Part shown: in pieces, positions 7,238 through 16,618 of the stretch
How positions within the stretch are numbered: position 1 is the stretch's first letter
How the letters are laid out: every line of letters begins with the position of its first letter
Assembly (NCBI GenBank): GCA_910587635.1
Contig: CAJUNB010000015.1
Location: forward strand, 1 to 64,000
Direction of reading: 5' to 3'
DNA length: 64,000 bases
Origin: an uncultured Lachnospiraceae bacterium
GTDB taxonomy: Bacteria > Bacillota > Clostridia > Lachnospirales > Lachnospiraceae
Notes under the pieces: model-generated
Told to the model about the DNA's origin: nothing
The model's database searches: none
The model's input: the letters and a program-made list of their open reading frames with translations, nothing else
Translations under genes and position numbers: made by a program

Positions 7238-8738
7238 GAAGTCTCCTCCAGCGTTCTTTGAGTGCCTCATTGCATTCTGTATCGGCTATCTGGGCAATCT
7301 CCCCATACAGTTCCTGCCACTTATCGCTTCCTTTTTCCTTCCAGCCCTCCAGGGCCTTTGCCGCCATATTACGCCACCGGACTGCGGGAGAACGAAGACA
7401 GACGCGTATCAATTCACTGCCCAGCCCCGGATACCGATCCAGATACTGTACCGTCATATCCACCGGCCAGTGATCTCCACCGGGAAACAGAGAATTTCCC
7501 ATTCCGGCAGGAATCCGGGATATGTCCAGATTTTTATTACACAGTGTCACAAATCTTTCTGCACATTCGCTTCGCTCCATGAAATAATATCCAAAATCAT
7601 AGTACGTTGTAAACGCTTTTTCCGTCAGGGAAAAGAGCACATCGGAGATATCTATGTCAAATCCCCGGGCTGCTGAAACAGCGTTATAGGGCATCTTTTC
7701 CAGATCCCGCAATATGACTGACTTTGCATCCATAGAGACCAGGATTTCAGACAGCTCCTGCTTTGCTCTCTCTTTCCAGTTGACCCCGTCAGTTTCTCCT
7801 GCACTTGCTTTCATAAAACCATCTTTGTCAAGATGTTCTTTTATATGAAGGAGCTGACACAGGTATTCTGTATTTTTCTGCCGTTTTCTGCTCTCGCAAA
7901 GATAATAGTATATCGCTTCCTCTCCATGCTCCAGCGCCGAAATCCCCCTGCACGGCCCTTCTTCCAATAGTCCGTCCATGATGTCACTGGCACCCTCCAG
8001 CTCTTCTTTTTGAAGTCCACCTTTCCGCAGACGTTCCAGATAGTTACATTTTTTCGCACATTCCAGCCCCAGATAAGAATACATAACCGTATTGCGGCAT
8101 CCGTGGCAGAGAACCCATTCTCTGATCTCCTCTGTGTCCGCTCGCAGTCGTTCCACTGCATTGATCTTTCCCCAGCCTCTCAGCTTCTTTGCCAGCGTAA
8201 AATATACTTTATTCTGTGCCTCTTTTGGCCAATACGTCAGATTATACAATACATATTCCGTAAAATCCTCACAGCTGCCAAGGAGAATCATTGCCTCCCG
8301 CACCTGCGTATTTTCCCATATGTCAAATAATGACATCAGTGTCAGACCCAGTTTGACAGCTTCTATCTTATTTCCTCCTGTCATCAGACAATACGCCAGC
8401 TGGGCCAGCCAGCTGCTGTCATATTGCTCTTTATTGTTTCTGATTTCTTTTAAAAGCCCATCCCGCACTACAGCAGTCCTGCTGTCCGACCATTCCTGTT
8501 CATAGCGCTCCAGCACCTGCTGCGGTGCCTCTCCTCCATGTTCTTTCAGAAATGCCGATAGCTCTCTCACGTCTCCGCCTCCGCCATCGGTATGATGCCC
8601 CAGTATACCTTCCAATGCACCAGGAACAAACTTTATGACGTCTTTTTCCGCATCTTCTTCTAATATAAAATCCTGGGGAACGTAGCCCTGCTCCCCGACT
8701 ATTTTTTCAATGCGATCGTATATACTTGCTTTCTCCAT
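7215..8738 (-). CDS. Unknown protein, helical, 507 residues
   Basis: I do not recognise a family. The protein is soluble, has no signal peptide, and is dominated by alternating helical segments rich in Leu, Glu and Trp, with 'SPAVRWRNMAAKALEGWKE' near residue 460 looking like a HEAT-type helical repeat. There are scattered Cys but no CxxC pair. A GAAAGGATG site precedes ATG 8738. Its own promoter lies at 8834-8862. The end of the gene contains the thrS promoter. A HEAT-like scaffold protein is a guess only. Confidence 0.8.
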   Translation of the reverse strand: MEKASIYDRIEKIVGEQGYVPQDFILEEDAEKDVIKFVPGALEGILGHHTDGGGGDVRELSAFLKEHGGEAPQQVLERYEQEWSDSRTAVVRDGLLKEIRNNKEQYDSSWLAQLAYCLMTGGNKIEAVKLGLTLMSLFDIWENTQVREAMILLGSCEDFTEYVLYNLTYWPKEAQNKVYFTLAKKLRGWGKINAVERLRADTEEIREWVLCHGCRNTVMYSYLGLECAKKCNYLERLRKGGLQKEELEGASDIMDGLLEEGPCRGISALEHGEEAIYYYLCESRKRQKNTEYLCQLLHIKEHLDKDGFMKASAGETDGVNWKERAKQELSEILVSMDAKSVILRDLEKMPYNAVSAARGFDIDISDVLFSLTEKAFTTYYDFGYYFMERSECAERFVTLCNKNLDISRIPAGMGNSLFPGGDHWPVDMTVQYLDRYPGLGSELIRVCLRSPAVRWRNMAAKALEGWKEKGSDKWQELYGEIAQIADTECNEALKERWRRLLDSASRQ

Positions 8739-8833
8739 ATCGTTTACTTTACATCCTTTCAGAGATCACTCATTCCATATGCTTTCTCTTCTCTGTTTTC
8801 AGGGATTTGCCATACCCACTCTTCTTATTGACT

Positions 8834-8862
8834 ATTTTAGATGATATATCATGAATTTTCAA
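8834..8862 (-). promoter_or_regulatory. Promoter with palindromic spacer, 507-residue gene
   Basis: TTGAAA (8862-8857) and TAAAAT (8839-8834) with 17 bases between. The spacer holds a perfect 12-bp palindrome ATGATATATCAT (8841-8852), which could be an operator. Confidence 0.65.
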
Positions 8863-8873
8863 TCTATTTTCAT

Positions 8874-9590
8874 TTATACTGCCTGAACGCATGAGTATCC
8901 TTTCACCCGCAGTGTCCTCAAATACGCTTTTTGCTCTTTCGTAATGCGATAGCTTTCCACACTCTTTTGTATCGTCTTATTGTGCGTCCATGGAGCCAGC
9001 CGTCTTTCCGTTAGATAGGGCAGTACCGCTTCATACTGCTTTGCAAGAGCGGTAGCAAAATACCAGGCGATCATCATATTCACATAATATTCCTCCGATT
9101 TCACCTTAGCTACAAGTGCGGGATACGCCGGTCTGAATTCTTCCTCCAGAAAGAAACGCATAAGCATACCGATTCCAAAACGGATGGTATAGGTATGTTC
9201 ACTTTCCAACCATTTCTCAATATGCTGCAGCAGATCCGGCAGATTTTTCTTCAGAACCTTCGGTGCCATCAGATCACAGGTAGCCCAGTTGTCCACATAA
9301 GGCAGAAAGGCTTCCAGATATGCCATGCATGTTTCATAGTCTTTAATCCCCTCAATCAAAAAACCATGGAGATTGTCTTCCTCATAATAGGTATGGGGCA
9401 GTATCTGCAGAAAGGCCGCCCCCTCTTCTGTCCTGCCCAATTCCTTTGCAAATTTCCGAAGTAAAGGTGTGCGCACACCGATTATCTTTTCCTTATCCAC
9501 CGTAGGCATCAGCTTGCTGTGAAATTCTCTGTATCCCAAGTCCTGAAGATCCCATAAATTCTTCTGTACTTTTTCTTCTGCTGCCGTCAT
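8874..9590 (-). CDS. DNA alkylation repair protein, AlkD-like
   Basis: HEAT-like-repeat DNA glycosylase family that removes bulky or charged alkylated bases without base flipping. The 238-residue product carries typical AlkD features: 'IGVRTPLLRKFAKELGR' near residue 38, 'YVDNWATCDLMAPKVL' with the catalytic-region Trp/Asp near 95, and 'WAPWTHNKTIQKSVESYR'-like C-terminal sequence. ATG 9590 is chosen because AAGGAGAACG stands 8 bases before it; the longer frame from 9650 has no such site and runs into a hairpin. Monocistronic by appearance. Confidence 0.85.
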   Translation of the reverse strand: MTAAEEKVQKNLWDLQDLGYREFHSKLMPTVDKEKIIGVRTPLLRKFAKELGRTEEGAAFLQILPHTYYEEDNLHGFLIEGIKDYETCMAYLEAFLPYVDNWATCDLMAPKVLKKNLPDLLQHIEKWLESEHTYTIRFGIGMLMRFFLEEEFRPAYPALVAKVKSEEYYVNMMIAWYFATALAKQYEAVLPYLTERRLAPWTHNKTIQKSVESYRITKEQKAYLRTLRVKGYSCVQAV

Positions 9591-9645
9591 GCTTCGTTCT
9601 CCTTTTTTCTTCTGCCAGGGCAGGACAAAATTTGCCTGCCCGCCG

Positions 9646-9685
9646 TACATGCAATCAGCGGCTGTATCACAGCCGCCTGCATGTA
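9646..9685. other. Long hairpin between metY and alkD-like gene
   Basis: Arms TACATGCA/TGCATGTA plus an inner GCGGCTG/CAGCCGC stem, 40 bp in all. No U-tract follows on either strand, so it may be a processing or weak termination signal after metY. Confidence 0.5.
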
Positions 9686-9707
9686 GTCTAACTATATCCT
9701 CAGATAC

Positions 9708-11015
9708 TCACTGAATCGCTTTGAATGCCTCTTCCATATCCTGAAGAATATCATCGATATGCTCCGTGCCGATGGAAAGCCGGATTGTATTCGGCCTGAT
9801 TCCCTGATCTAACAGCTCTTCTTCCGTACATTGACTGTGAGTAGTCGTTGCCGGATGGATAACAAGCGATTTTACGTCCGCTACATTGGCAAGCAGAGAA
9901 AACAGTTCCAGACTGTCGATAAAATCTTTGGCTTTCTGAGCATCTCCCTTGATTTCAAACGTAAAGATGGAGCCGCCGCCCTTCGGAAAATATTTCTGAT
10001 ACAGTGCTTTCTGACTCTCATCATCTGTTACGGAAGGATGATGGACCGCCTCTACCATCGGATGATTCTTCAGGTATGCTGCCACTTTCAGAGCGTTTTC
10101 CACATGCCGCTCTACCCGCAGTGACAGTGTCTCCAGCCCCTGCAGGAAAATAAAAGCATGAAAAGGAGACAGGCAGGCTCCCATATCCCGCAGCAGGATT
10201 GCCCGTATCTTTGTTACAAATGCGGCTTTCCCGGCCGCCTTTGTGAAGACTACCCCATGATAGCTGGGATTGGGCTCTGTCAGGGAAGGAAATTTGCCGG
10301 AACCTTTCCAGTCAAATCCGCCACCATCCACGATGACGCCGCCAAGGGAAGTGCCATGGCCGCCAATAAATTTTGTGGCAGAATGCACTACAATATCCGC
10401 TCCATAGGCAATCGGTCTCACAAGATACGGCGTAGCAAACGTATTGTCCACTACAAGCGGAATCTTATGGGCATGGGCAATCTTTGCCACAGCCTCGATA
10501 TCTACCACATCGGAATTGGGATTGCCCAGTGTCTCAATAAATATTGCCTTTGTATTGTCCAAAATAGCCGCTTCCACTGCCTTTTCATCAAAGATATCCA
10601 CAAATGTAGTCTGCACGCCATAGGCAGGCAGTGTATGAGCAAGCAGATTGTAAGTACCGCCGTATATATTTTTCGCCGATACGATATGATCTCCGTTCTG
10701 TGCCAGATTCTGAAATGTATAAGTGATGGCAGCAGCACCGGATGCCACGGCCAGAGCGGCAACACCTCCCTCCAGAGCGGCGATTCTCTGTTCAAACACA
10801 TCCTCTGTGGGATTCGTCAGACGCCCGTATATATTGCCCTCTTCTGTCAGATCAAACCGCGCAGCAGCATGATCACAGTTGCGAAACACATAGGAAGAAG
10901 TCTGGTAGATCGGCACTGCCCTGGCATCCGTCACCGGATCCGGCTTCTCCTGTCCCACATGCAGCTGCAACGTTTCAAAATGAAAGGTTCTGTTCTCTCT
11001 TGTCAGTTTACTCAT
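9708..11015 (-). CDS. metY: O-acetylhomoserine sulfhydrylase (MetY)
   Basis: PLP enzyme of the Cys/Met metabolism family that makes homocysteine (or methionine) from O-acetylhomoserine and sulfide or methanethiol. The 435-residue length and 'LQLHVGQEKPDPVTDARAVP' start are typical of MetY rather than the shorter MetB/MetC. The PLP lysine lies in SATKFIGGHG near residue 213, and 'GNPNSDVVDIEAVA' and 'HPATTTHSQ' match the family. AAAGGAG precedes ATG 11015. It follows cysK by 44 bp in the same direction, so both are probably one sulfur-assimilation operon. Confidence 0.92.
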   Translation of the reverse strand: MSKLTRENRTFHFETLQLHVGQEKPDPVTDARAVPIYQTSSYVFRNCDHAAARFDLTEEGNIYGRLTNPTEDVFEQRIAALEGGVAALAVASGAAAITYTFQNLAQNGDHIVSAKNIYGGTYNLLAHTLPAYGVQTTFVDIFDEKAVEAAILDNTKAIFIETLGNPNSDVVDIEAVAKIAHAHKIPLVVDNTFATPYLVRPIAYGADIVVHSATKFIGGHGTSLGGVIVDGGGFDWKGSGKFPSLTEPNPSYHGVVFTKAAGKAAFVTKIRAILLRDMGACLSPFHAFIFLQGLETLSLRVERHVENALKVAAYLKNHPMVEAVHHPSVTDDESQKALYQKYFPKGGGSIFTFEIKGDAQKAKDFIDSLELFSLLANVADVKSLVIHPATTTHSQCTEEELLDQGIRPNTIRLSIGTEHIDDILQDMEEAFKAIQ

Positions 11016-11059
11016 CTCTTATCTCCTTTATCTGTCTGTCAAATTTTACAACAATCTCT

Positions 11060-11992
11060 TCATTCTGTAAACAGCGGCGTGGAATAATATCTGTCTCCCG
11101 TATCGGGCAGCAGGGCTACAATCGTCTTCCCTTTATTTTCAGGACGTTTTGCCAGCTGAATCGCTCCATGAAGGGCAGCCCCCGCAGAGATTCCCACCAA
11201 AATACCTTCCTTTTTGGCAAGTAATTTTCCTCCTGCAAAAGCATCCTCATTTTCCACCCGGATGATTTCGTCATAAATTTTCGTATTCAATACATCCGGC
11301 ACAAATCCGGCTCCGATTCCCTGAATCTTATGGGACCCGCCCTTTCCTTCCGAGAGTACCGGAGAGCCGGCAGGCTCCACTGCCACGATTTTCACTTCCG
11401 GCTTTTTCTCCTTTAAATATTCTCCTACACCGGTCAGCGTCCCACCGGTACCTACTCCGGCCACAAAAATATCAACCGTTCCATCCGTATCGCTCCAGAT
11501 CTCCGGTCCCGTAGTGGCCTTATGCGCTGCCGGATTGGCCGGATTTTCAAACTGGCCCGGAATAAAACTGTTCGGAATTTCATCTGCAAGCTCTTTCGCT
11601 CTGGCAATGGCCCCCTTCATACCTTTTGCCCCTTCTGTCAGTACGATCTCCGCGCCATACGCTTTCAGAATATTCCGGCGTTCCACACTCATCGTCTCCG
11701 GCATCGTCAAAATGATGCGATACCCTTTCACGGCAGCAATGGATGCCAGGCCGATACCTGTATTGCCTGATGTGGGCTCTATAATAACAGAGTCTTCTTT
11801 CAGGATCCCCTCTTTTTCCGCCTCTTCGATCATCGCTCTGGCAACCCGGTCCTTTACACTGCCTGCCGGATTGAAATATTCCAGCTTCAATAAGACCGTC
11901 GCCTCCAGTTCCAGCTCTTTTTCCACATTTGCAGCTTCCATAAGCGGTGTATTGCCGATCAGTTCCAACGCTCCTTTATAAATATTTGCCAT
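11060..11992 (-). CDS. cysK: Cysteine synthase A
   Basis: O-acetylserine sulfhydrylase, PLP-dependent. The lysine that binds PLP is in NPAGSVKDR near residue 46, the phosphate loop in [10 protein letters not shown], and [10 protein letters not shown] is the substrate-binding loop. Length 310 is standard. It is the first gene of the cysK-metY pair and has a promoter at 12045-12073. pdxST, which makes PLP, is the next operon upstream. Confidence 0.95.
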   Translation of the reverse strand: MANIYKGALELIGNTPLMEAANVEKELELEATVLLKLEYFNPAGSVKDRVARAMIEEAEKEGILKEDSVIIEPTSGNTGIGLASIAAVKGYRIILTMPETMSVERRNILKAYGAEIVLTEGAKGMKGAIARAKELADEIPNSFIPGQFENPANPAAHKATTGPEIWSDTDGTVDIFVAGVGTGGTLTGVGEYLKEKKPEVKIVAVEPAGSPVLSEGKGGSHKIQGIGAGFVPDVLNTKIYDEIIRVENEDAFAGGKLLAKKEGILVGISAGAALHGAIQLAKRPENKGKTIVALLPDTGDRYYSTPLFTE

Positions 11993-12010
11993 TTCCCTTT
12001 TCCTCTCTTT

Positions 12011-12027
12011 CCTATTATTTTACTAGG
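12011..12027. promoter_or_regulatory. Possible operator in the cysK leader
   Basis: Short dyad CCTA-N9-TAGG in an A/T-rich stretch just downstream of the predicted cysK transcription start. Position would suit a sulfur-responsive repressor such as CymR, but the match to a known box is not convincing. Confidence 0.3.
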
Positions 12028-12044
12028 ATTTATTTGTTAAAAGT

Positions 12045-12073
12045 ATTATGACGCGAAATGCGGAAAATGTCAA
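12045..12073 (-). promoter_or_regulatory. cysK promoter
   Basis: TTGACA (12073-12068), 17-base spacer, CATAAT (12050-12045) on the minus strand, giving a leader of about 45 bases to the cysK ATG. Confidence 0.8.
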
Positions 12074-12164
12074 CAGATTTATTTCTCTTCAGCTGCTTTA
12101 TCACTTCCCCGATATCCCGATAACTGTCTGCAGATTTCACAGTCACTGTCTTTAAATACATTAG

Positions 12165-12210
12165 TGGCGAGAAGCCAGTCCTTCAGGGCGATGGTATCAT
12201 TTCCTATAGC
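12165..12210 (-). repeat. Structured intergenic repeat fragment, copy 3
   Basis: Contains GCCCTGAAGGACTGGCTTC (minus strand), identical to the interior of the repeat at 2720-2812, next to CTATAGGAAAT, which is shared with the element at 23001-23037. It looks like a hybrid or decayed copy between pdxT and cysK. Confidence 0.6.
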
Positions 12211-12221
12211 AAAACAGATAA

Positions 12222-12245
12222 CCGGGACAGCCTTAGCTGCCCCGG
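12222..12245 (-). terminator. pdxT terminator
   Basis: CCGGGGCAGC and GCTGTCCCGG form a strong stem around a TAAG loop that includes the pdxT stop codon; a moderate T-rich stretch (TTATCTGTTTT) follows on the minus strand. Confidence 0.6.
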
Positions 12246-12799
12246 ATCATCTCCAGAAAATATTGATGTACTCTCGTATCCCCCGTCAGCTCCGGGTGGA
12301 ATGCGCATGCGAGCTGGCTGCCCTGTCTGGCCGCCACAGTCCGGCCTCCTGTCCGCGCCAGCTCTTCTCCGTCGTCAAATACCCTTTCGATATAGGGCGC
12401 CCGGATAAAAGTCATGGGTATCTTCCCGATCCCCTGAAACGTATCTTCTGTATGAAAGCTGCCAAGCTGTCTGCCATAGGCGTTCCGTCTGGCCCGGATA
12501 CTCATCGTGGCAAGGCTCTCCTGTCCGCCCTCCACTTCCTTCGCCAGAAGAATCAGTCCGGCACATGTGCCAAATACAGGCATACCGCCCAGAATTTTTC
12601 TCCGGATATCTGTAAACAAATCCAGATCTTTCAGAAGCTTTCCCATTACCGTGCTTTCTCCGCCGGGCAGAATCAAACCGTCGAACTCTCTGTCCAGATC
12701 CTTTTTCTGCCGTATCTGAAAGTGCTCTGCGCCAAGCCTGGTCAGCATACTGCCGTGCTCTGCAAAGGCTCCCTGAAGAGCAAGAATCCCTATCACCAT
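12233..12799 (-). CDS. pdxT: PLP synthase glutaminase subunit PdxT
   Basis: Class I glutamine amidotransferase that delivers ammonia to PdxS for direct PLP synthesis. The nucleophile Cys is in FGTCAGLILLA near residue 78, GGEST near residue 47, and the catalytic His-Glu in CAFHPELTGD near residue 168. 188 residues, standard. Only one base separates the pdxS stop from this ATG. Confidence 0.95.
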   Translation of the reverse strand: MVIGILALQGAFAEHGSMLTRLGAEHFQIRQKKDLDREFDGLILPGGESTVMGKLLKDLDLFTDIRRKILGGMPVFGTCAGLILLAKEVEGGQESLATMSIRARRNAYGRQLGSFHTEDTFQGIGKIPMTFIRAPYIERVFDDGEELARTGGRTVAARQGSQLACAFHPELTGDTRVHQYFLEMIRGS

Positions 12800-12800
12800 G

Positions 12801-13676
12801 TCACTTGCCCCGCTCTGCCATCAACAGTTCTATTTCCTGTTCATTGATGCCTACCATCGCCTCTCCCAGATCAGTGGACAGCTCAGCGATCATTCCTGCA
12901 TCCGTATAATTAGTAACAGCTTTGACGATAGCCGCCGCACGTTTTGCCGGATCACCGGATTTAAAAATTCCGCTTCCCACAAATACCCCTTCTGCTCCAA
13001 GCTGCATCATCAGAGCAGCATCCGCCGGTGTGGCCACGCCTCCTGCCGCAAAATTCACCACCGGAAGCCTGCCATTTTCATAAACATAAGAAAGCAGCTC
13101 TACCGGCACTGCCAGCTCCTTGGCCGCCTCAAACAGCTCATCCTTTCTCATGTTCTGCACTCTGCGAATCTCAGCGTTCATCATTCTCATATGACGCACT
13201 GCCTGGACTACATCTCCCGTTCCCGGTTCTCCCTTAGTCCTTATCATGGAAGCTCCCTCTGCGATACGCCGCAGCGCCTCTCCCAGATCTCTCGCCCCAC
13301 ATACAAAGGGAACCCGGAACGCGTGCTTGTCAATATGATAGATGTCATCCGCAGGAGAGAGCACCTCGCTCTCATCGATATAGTCTATCTCAATGGCCTC
13401 CAATATCTGTGCTTCTACGAAATGTCCGATACGACACTTTGCCATGACCGGGATGGAGACTGCCTCCTGGATACCCCGTATCATCTTCGGGTCACTCATC
13501 CGGGAGACACCGCCTGCTGCACGGATATCCGCCGGAATCCGCTCCAGCGCCATGACCGCACAGGCTCCTGCTTCCTGGGCTATTTGGGCCTGCTCAGGCG
13601 TTGTCACATCCATAATGACACCTCCCTTGAGCATCTGTGCCAGCTGTTTATTCAGTTCATATCTGTTCTCTGCCAT
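12801..13676 (-). CDS. pdxS: PLP synthase subunit PdxS
   Basis: TIM-barrel synthase that builds pyridoxal phosphate from ribose 5-phosphate, glyceraldehyde 3-phosphate and ammonia. '[20 protein letters not shown]', '[10 protein letters not shown]' and the '[17 protein letters not shown]' segment, which carries the second active-site lysine region, are diagnostic. The start at 13676 (AAAGGACAGG before ATG) gives 291 residues as expected; a longer frame from 13742 is not supported. Confidence 0.96.
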   Translation of the reverse strand: MAENRYELNKQLAQMLKGGVIMDVTTPEQAQIAQEAGACAVMALERIPADIRAAGGVSRMSDPKMIRGIQEAVSIPVMAKCRIGHFVEAQILEAIEIDYIDESEVLSPADDIYHIDKHAFRVPFVCGARDLGEALRRIAEGASMIRTKGEPGTGDVVQAVRHMRMMNAEIRRVQNMRKDELFEAAKELAVPVELLSYVYENGRLPVVNFAAGGVATPADAALMMQLGAEGVFVGSGIFKSGDPAKRAAAIVKAVTNYTDAGMIAELSTDLGEAMVGINEQEIELLMAERGK

Positions 13677-13770
13677 TTTTCCTGTCCTTTCTCTCAATCT
13701 TTTCGTTTTCCCTATGGATATCCTCACTGGACAAGGGAACACACACCCTTATCAATCAAAGGCAAACTCC

Positions 13771-13794
13771 ATTATACCGAAAAATGGCATTATA
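13771..13794 (-). promoter_or_regulatory. Possible pdxS promoter (two TATAAT boxes)
   Basis: Two TATAAT sequences (13776-13771 and 13794-13789) lie in the same orientation about 100 bases upstream of pdxS. Neither has a good -35 at 17 bases, so the start site is uncertain. Confidence 0.4.
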
Positions 13795-13832
13795 CAAATA
13801 TCCAGTTTTTATATTTTTAACCAGTCCAGTTT

Positions 13833-15656
13833 CTACTGCTGCGGGGCATTTCCCTCTTCCTGAGCAGGTATTCTCCACTCCAGAATTTTCCCTGCTAATT
13901 GGTAAGAAAAGTTGAAATCCCGGATTCCCATTTCCTCATAGGTTTCCTGTATTTTTTCAAGTCTGTCGTTAATATAATATTTCTTCCAGCTTCCCTCTTC
14001 CGTTTCCCATTCCCGTTTCTCCAGCACTCCTGCTTCTTCCAGTGCCGGTATGGCATCGCTGCTCAGAGAGAAAATATATTCTATATCCACATCCTCATAA
14101 TGGCGCAGATTATAACGGGCGATATGATAATCCGGCCTCGCCAGAGAAAACAGAATATAAAACAGCGTCACCGCCACCGTACTGAACTGAAAAAGCGGAA
14201 ATTCGTTGTAATAAATTGTAATAATACAGCCGATGAGAAGTACCGTAATCAACGCAAGGGCCCAGAGTACCAGCACCCTCAGGAACGTCAGCTGATATGT
14301 CTCGATATACAACAGCATCCTCATGGCGGAAGAAGCGATCATCACAAAGGTACAGCAGGAAAATACAGTCAATACCGCTTTCAGAGCCATATGCTGCCGG
14401 AACCAGGAAATACAGATCAGAATAATCCCCAGGTTGATCATGCAGACAAACAACAACTGAAAGAATCCTTCCCTCGCATAGGAGGCATAAGTATATCCTT
14501 CCGGCAGGCGAAAACCTCCTACAAACAGGTAGGAAACCTGAATAAAGGAAAAAATCAGATACATTACTGTAATAATCGACAGGAAAGTTATACCTACTAC
14601 CGGCTCCCATTTTTTCTTTTCCCTTACTGCTTCATCGATCTGGCCACTGGCGAAATAGGCCAGCATACAGTAAGTGCCCACAAACCCGGCAAAGAGCAAA
14701 AACATTACATAAAAAGGATGCTCCGGGAATCTGATATTCTGAAACAATTCTCCGAACAGACTGCGGAAGACCGCATCCGCACTGACAAGCAGACTCGTCA
14801 GAATAATTAACAGTGGCACAGATATGGCAACACCCAGCCAGATATATTTTGCCATAATGGATTTCCCCTTTTCTTTCCTGTCCAGGTATGCAGAAAAGGA
14901 CTTTCCCAGACTCCCCATAAATCCAAGACTGACAAAGGGAGCCAGCAGCATCTGAAAGGCAAATTTCCCGAATCCCCATCTGGATGTACCGCAAAAATGA
15001 GTAAAAAGGATACTCAGAAACAGCAGAAACATTCCCACCGTATTGAAAAAAATGAGCGTTCCACTTCCTGTGAGCCAACTGCTCGCGCTCAAAATTCCCC
15101 AGGCTGCAAAATAGAATATAACACTCTTTCTGATCGGAAGCGAAAGATGATAAAAAATACCGAGAAGTCCCGCCATGGAAACAGCGGACAATACCGATAC
15201 GGAAATCCCCCTGAATCCCGGATACAGGCAGATAGCAAATAAAATACCGTATAGCATACAGCCACATCCGTAGATCAGAAAATGATTCTGTATCTTTTCC
15301 AGCATTTTGCTGACCTTTTTCTGAGCCGTGACCCTGACAGCCACCAACTGTTGCGGATTGCCCTGCACGATATACTGAACAGAATTGCCCTGGGATAGAT
15401 ACGGCTGTTGATTCCCCTGCGGTCCATACGACGGCTGCGGACTTTCCTGTGGTCCATATGGCTGTGGACCTTCCTGCGATCTATATGACTCTGGATTCTC
15501 CTGTGGTCCATATGGCTGCGGATTTCCCTGCGGCCCATATGACTCTGGACCTTCCTGCGGCCCATACGACTCTGGATTTCCCTGAGCAGTCTGCTGCAGC
15601 TGCCCGCTCCCTGTTTCTCTGGTTCCTGTTTCTCTGTTAAAAAAATCTCCGTACAT
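13833..15656 (-). CDS. DUF4153/DUF4173-like membrane protein with repeat N terminus
   Basis: Polytopic membrane protein of 607 residues. Residues 28-103 are cytoplasmic-looking repeats of nine residues, roughly (E/Q)(S/P)YGPQ(G/E)NP, eight or so copies. From residue 120 on there are about 12 hydrophobic segments, and a soluble C-terminal tail contains 'RPDYHIARYNL', a motif I associate with DUF4153/DUF4173 proteins. The start at 15656 has AGGAGG at the right spacing; the longer frame from 15695 does not. Neighbours are an XRE regulator and a DUF2975 protein. Function unknown. Confidence 0.75.
   Translation of the reverse strand: MYGDFFNRETGTRETGSGQLQQTAQGNPESYGPQEGPESYGPQGNPQPYGPQENPESYRSQEGPQPYGPQESPQPSYGPQGNQQPYLSQGNSVQYIVQGNPQQLVAVRVTAQKKVSKMLEKIQNHFLIYGCGCMLYGILFAICLYPGFRGISVSVLSAVSMAGLLGIFYHLSLPIRKSVIFYFAAWGILSASSWLTGSGTLIFFNTVGMFLLFLSILFTHFCGTSRWGFGKFAFQMLLAPFVSLGFMGSLGKSFSAYLDRKEKGKSIMAKYIWLGVAISVPLLIILTSLLVSADAVFRSLFGELFQNIRFPEHPFYVMFLLFAGFVGTYCMLAYFASGQIDEAVREKKKWEPVVGITFLSIITVMYLIFSFIQVSYLFVGGFRLPEGYTYASYAREGFFQLLFVCMINLGIILICISWFRQHMALKAVLTVFSCCTFVMIASSAMRMLLYIETYQLTFLRVLVLWALALITVLLIGCIITIYYNEFPLFQFSTVAVTLFYILFSLARPDYHIARYNLRHYEDVDIEYIFSLSSDAIPALEEAGVLEKREWETEEGSWKKYYINDRLEKIQETYEEMGIRDFNFSYQLAGKILEWRIPAQEEGNAPQQ
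15354..15575 (-). repeat. Coding 27-bp tandem repeats
   Basis: About eight degenerate 27-bp units within the preceding gene, each encoding a Tyr-Gly-Pro-Gln-containing nonapeptide. Copies differ mainly at third positions and in the E/G, N/G, S/P choices, suggesting expansion by slippage or recombination. Confidence 0.8.
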
Positions 15657-15756
15657 AAAGATATTTCCTCCTGATTTTATATGATAAGACCACATATGAC
15701 AAACGTCCTATGAGGTATGTCCCGATTCACTCTTTTCCGACTGTGTATCCCTTTGT

Positions 15757-15987
15757 TCACTGAGCATATGCTGTCTCAGCTTCCCCGTCCGGGCGCCATT
15801 CCAGTATATCTCCCGGCTGACAGTCCAGGGCCGCACATATTTTATTCAATGTGTCTATTTTAATAGCTTTCGCTTTACCGTTTTTCAATATAGAAATATT
15901 GACCATCGTAATGCCCACCCGTTCAGACAATTCCGTCACACTCATTTTGCGCTTCGCCAGCATGACATCCACATTTATGATAATCAT
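15757..15987 (-). CDS. Small XRE-family regulator
   Basis: 76-residue Cro/CI-type helix-turn-helix protein, with the domain from 'MLAKRKMSVTELSERVGIT' to 'KIDTLNKICAALDCQPGDIL', which matches the short YozG-like regulators. The start at ATG 15987 follows AAGGTGAG; the GTG nine bases upstream lies in that site. It is 15 bp from the DUF2975-like gene upstream in the same direction; this pairing is common in Firmicutes and suggests the regulator controls the pair. Confidence 0.88.
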   Translation of the reverse strand: MIIINVDVMLAKRKMSVTELSERVGITMVNISILKNGKAKAIKIDTLNKICAALDCQPGDILEWRPDGEAETAYAQ

Positions 15988-16002
15988 CTCTCTCACCTTT
16001 TC

Positions 16003-16482
16003 CTAAATGGTCAGTTCACTCTCTTTTTCCAGCTCCGCCGCCTTATATACGAGATGGGACAGGGAGGCAGCAGCTACCGTCACTGTCACTCCGGCAAAAA
16101 CAACTACGATACAGAGTACCATCATGGCTCCATGGCTCATATCCAGCACATAAAAGACACCGCTTCCAACAAATAACAGTACCGAATCAAAAGCTGCCAG
16201 CCCGGCGATATATTTCAGCAGTCGCGCATTGATAGCAGAAAATGAATTGTCTTTTCCGATTTCCACTGAAATTTTCCAGCCGCACAGCAGCACAAGATAA
16301 CATGGCACCGCTGTAATCCAGAGAAACAGCATCCAGGGAAAATAGCAATGGGCATATTCCGGTGCATATTGCAGTATAGCCTTCCCCCAGACAGGAAGGA
16401 AATAAAAATAAATAACCAGCCCACACAGGCCGACTCCGATAATCACTGCCTTGAGCGAATTTACCAGGTCCTTCTGACTCAT
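16003..16482 (-). CDS. DUF2975-like membrane protein
   Basis: 159-residue protein with four hydrophobic segments (about residues 10-32, 47-68, 95-115, 122-145). The pattern and the adjoining YozG-like regulator match DUF2975 proteins of unknown function. ATG 16482 is preceded by GGAGGAGG; the GTG at 16503 is not used on this evidence. Sequence 'ISVEIGKDNSFSAINARLLKYI' after the second segment is the conserved cytoplasmic loop. Confidence 0.75.
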   Translation of the reverse strand: MSQKDLVNSLKAVIIGVGLCGLVIYFYFLPVWGKAILQYAPEYAHCYFPWMLFLWITAVPCYLVLLCGWKISVEIGKDNSFSAINARLLKYIAGLAAFDSVLLFVGSGVFYVLDMSHGAMMVLCIVVVFAGVTVTVAAASLSHLVYKAAELEKESELTI

Positions 16483-16618
16483 AGCAACCTCCTCCAATCC
16501 CACTTATGATTTTCCAGATATTTCATATCGTTTATGGGTACACTATATCACCATGGAAATATACTGTCAATATATTTTTATCGCATTTCAATAAATTATT
16601 ATTGTATTTATAAAAATA

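Noticed and set aside
12076..12250. Open minus-strand frame of about 57 codons after pdxT
   Set aside because: It looks protein-like in part but has no ATG, GTG or TTG start and overlaps the terminator and repeat fragment.
15354..15575. Tandem repeats considered as a CRISPR array
   Set aside because: Units are contiguous 27-bp coding repeats without spacers.
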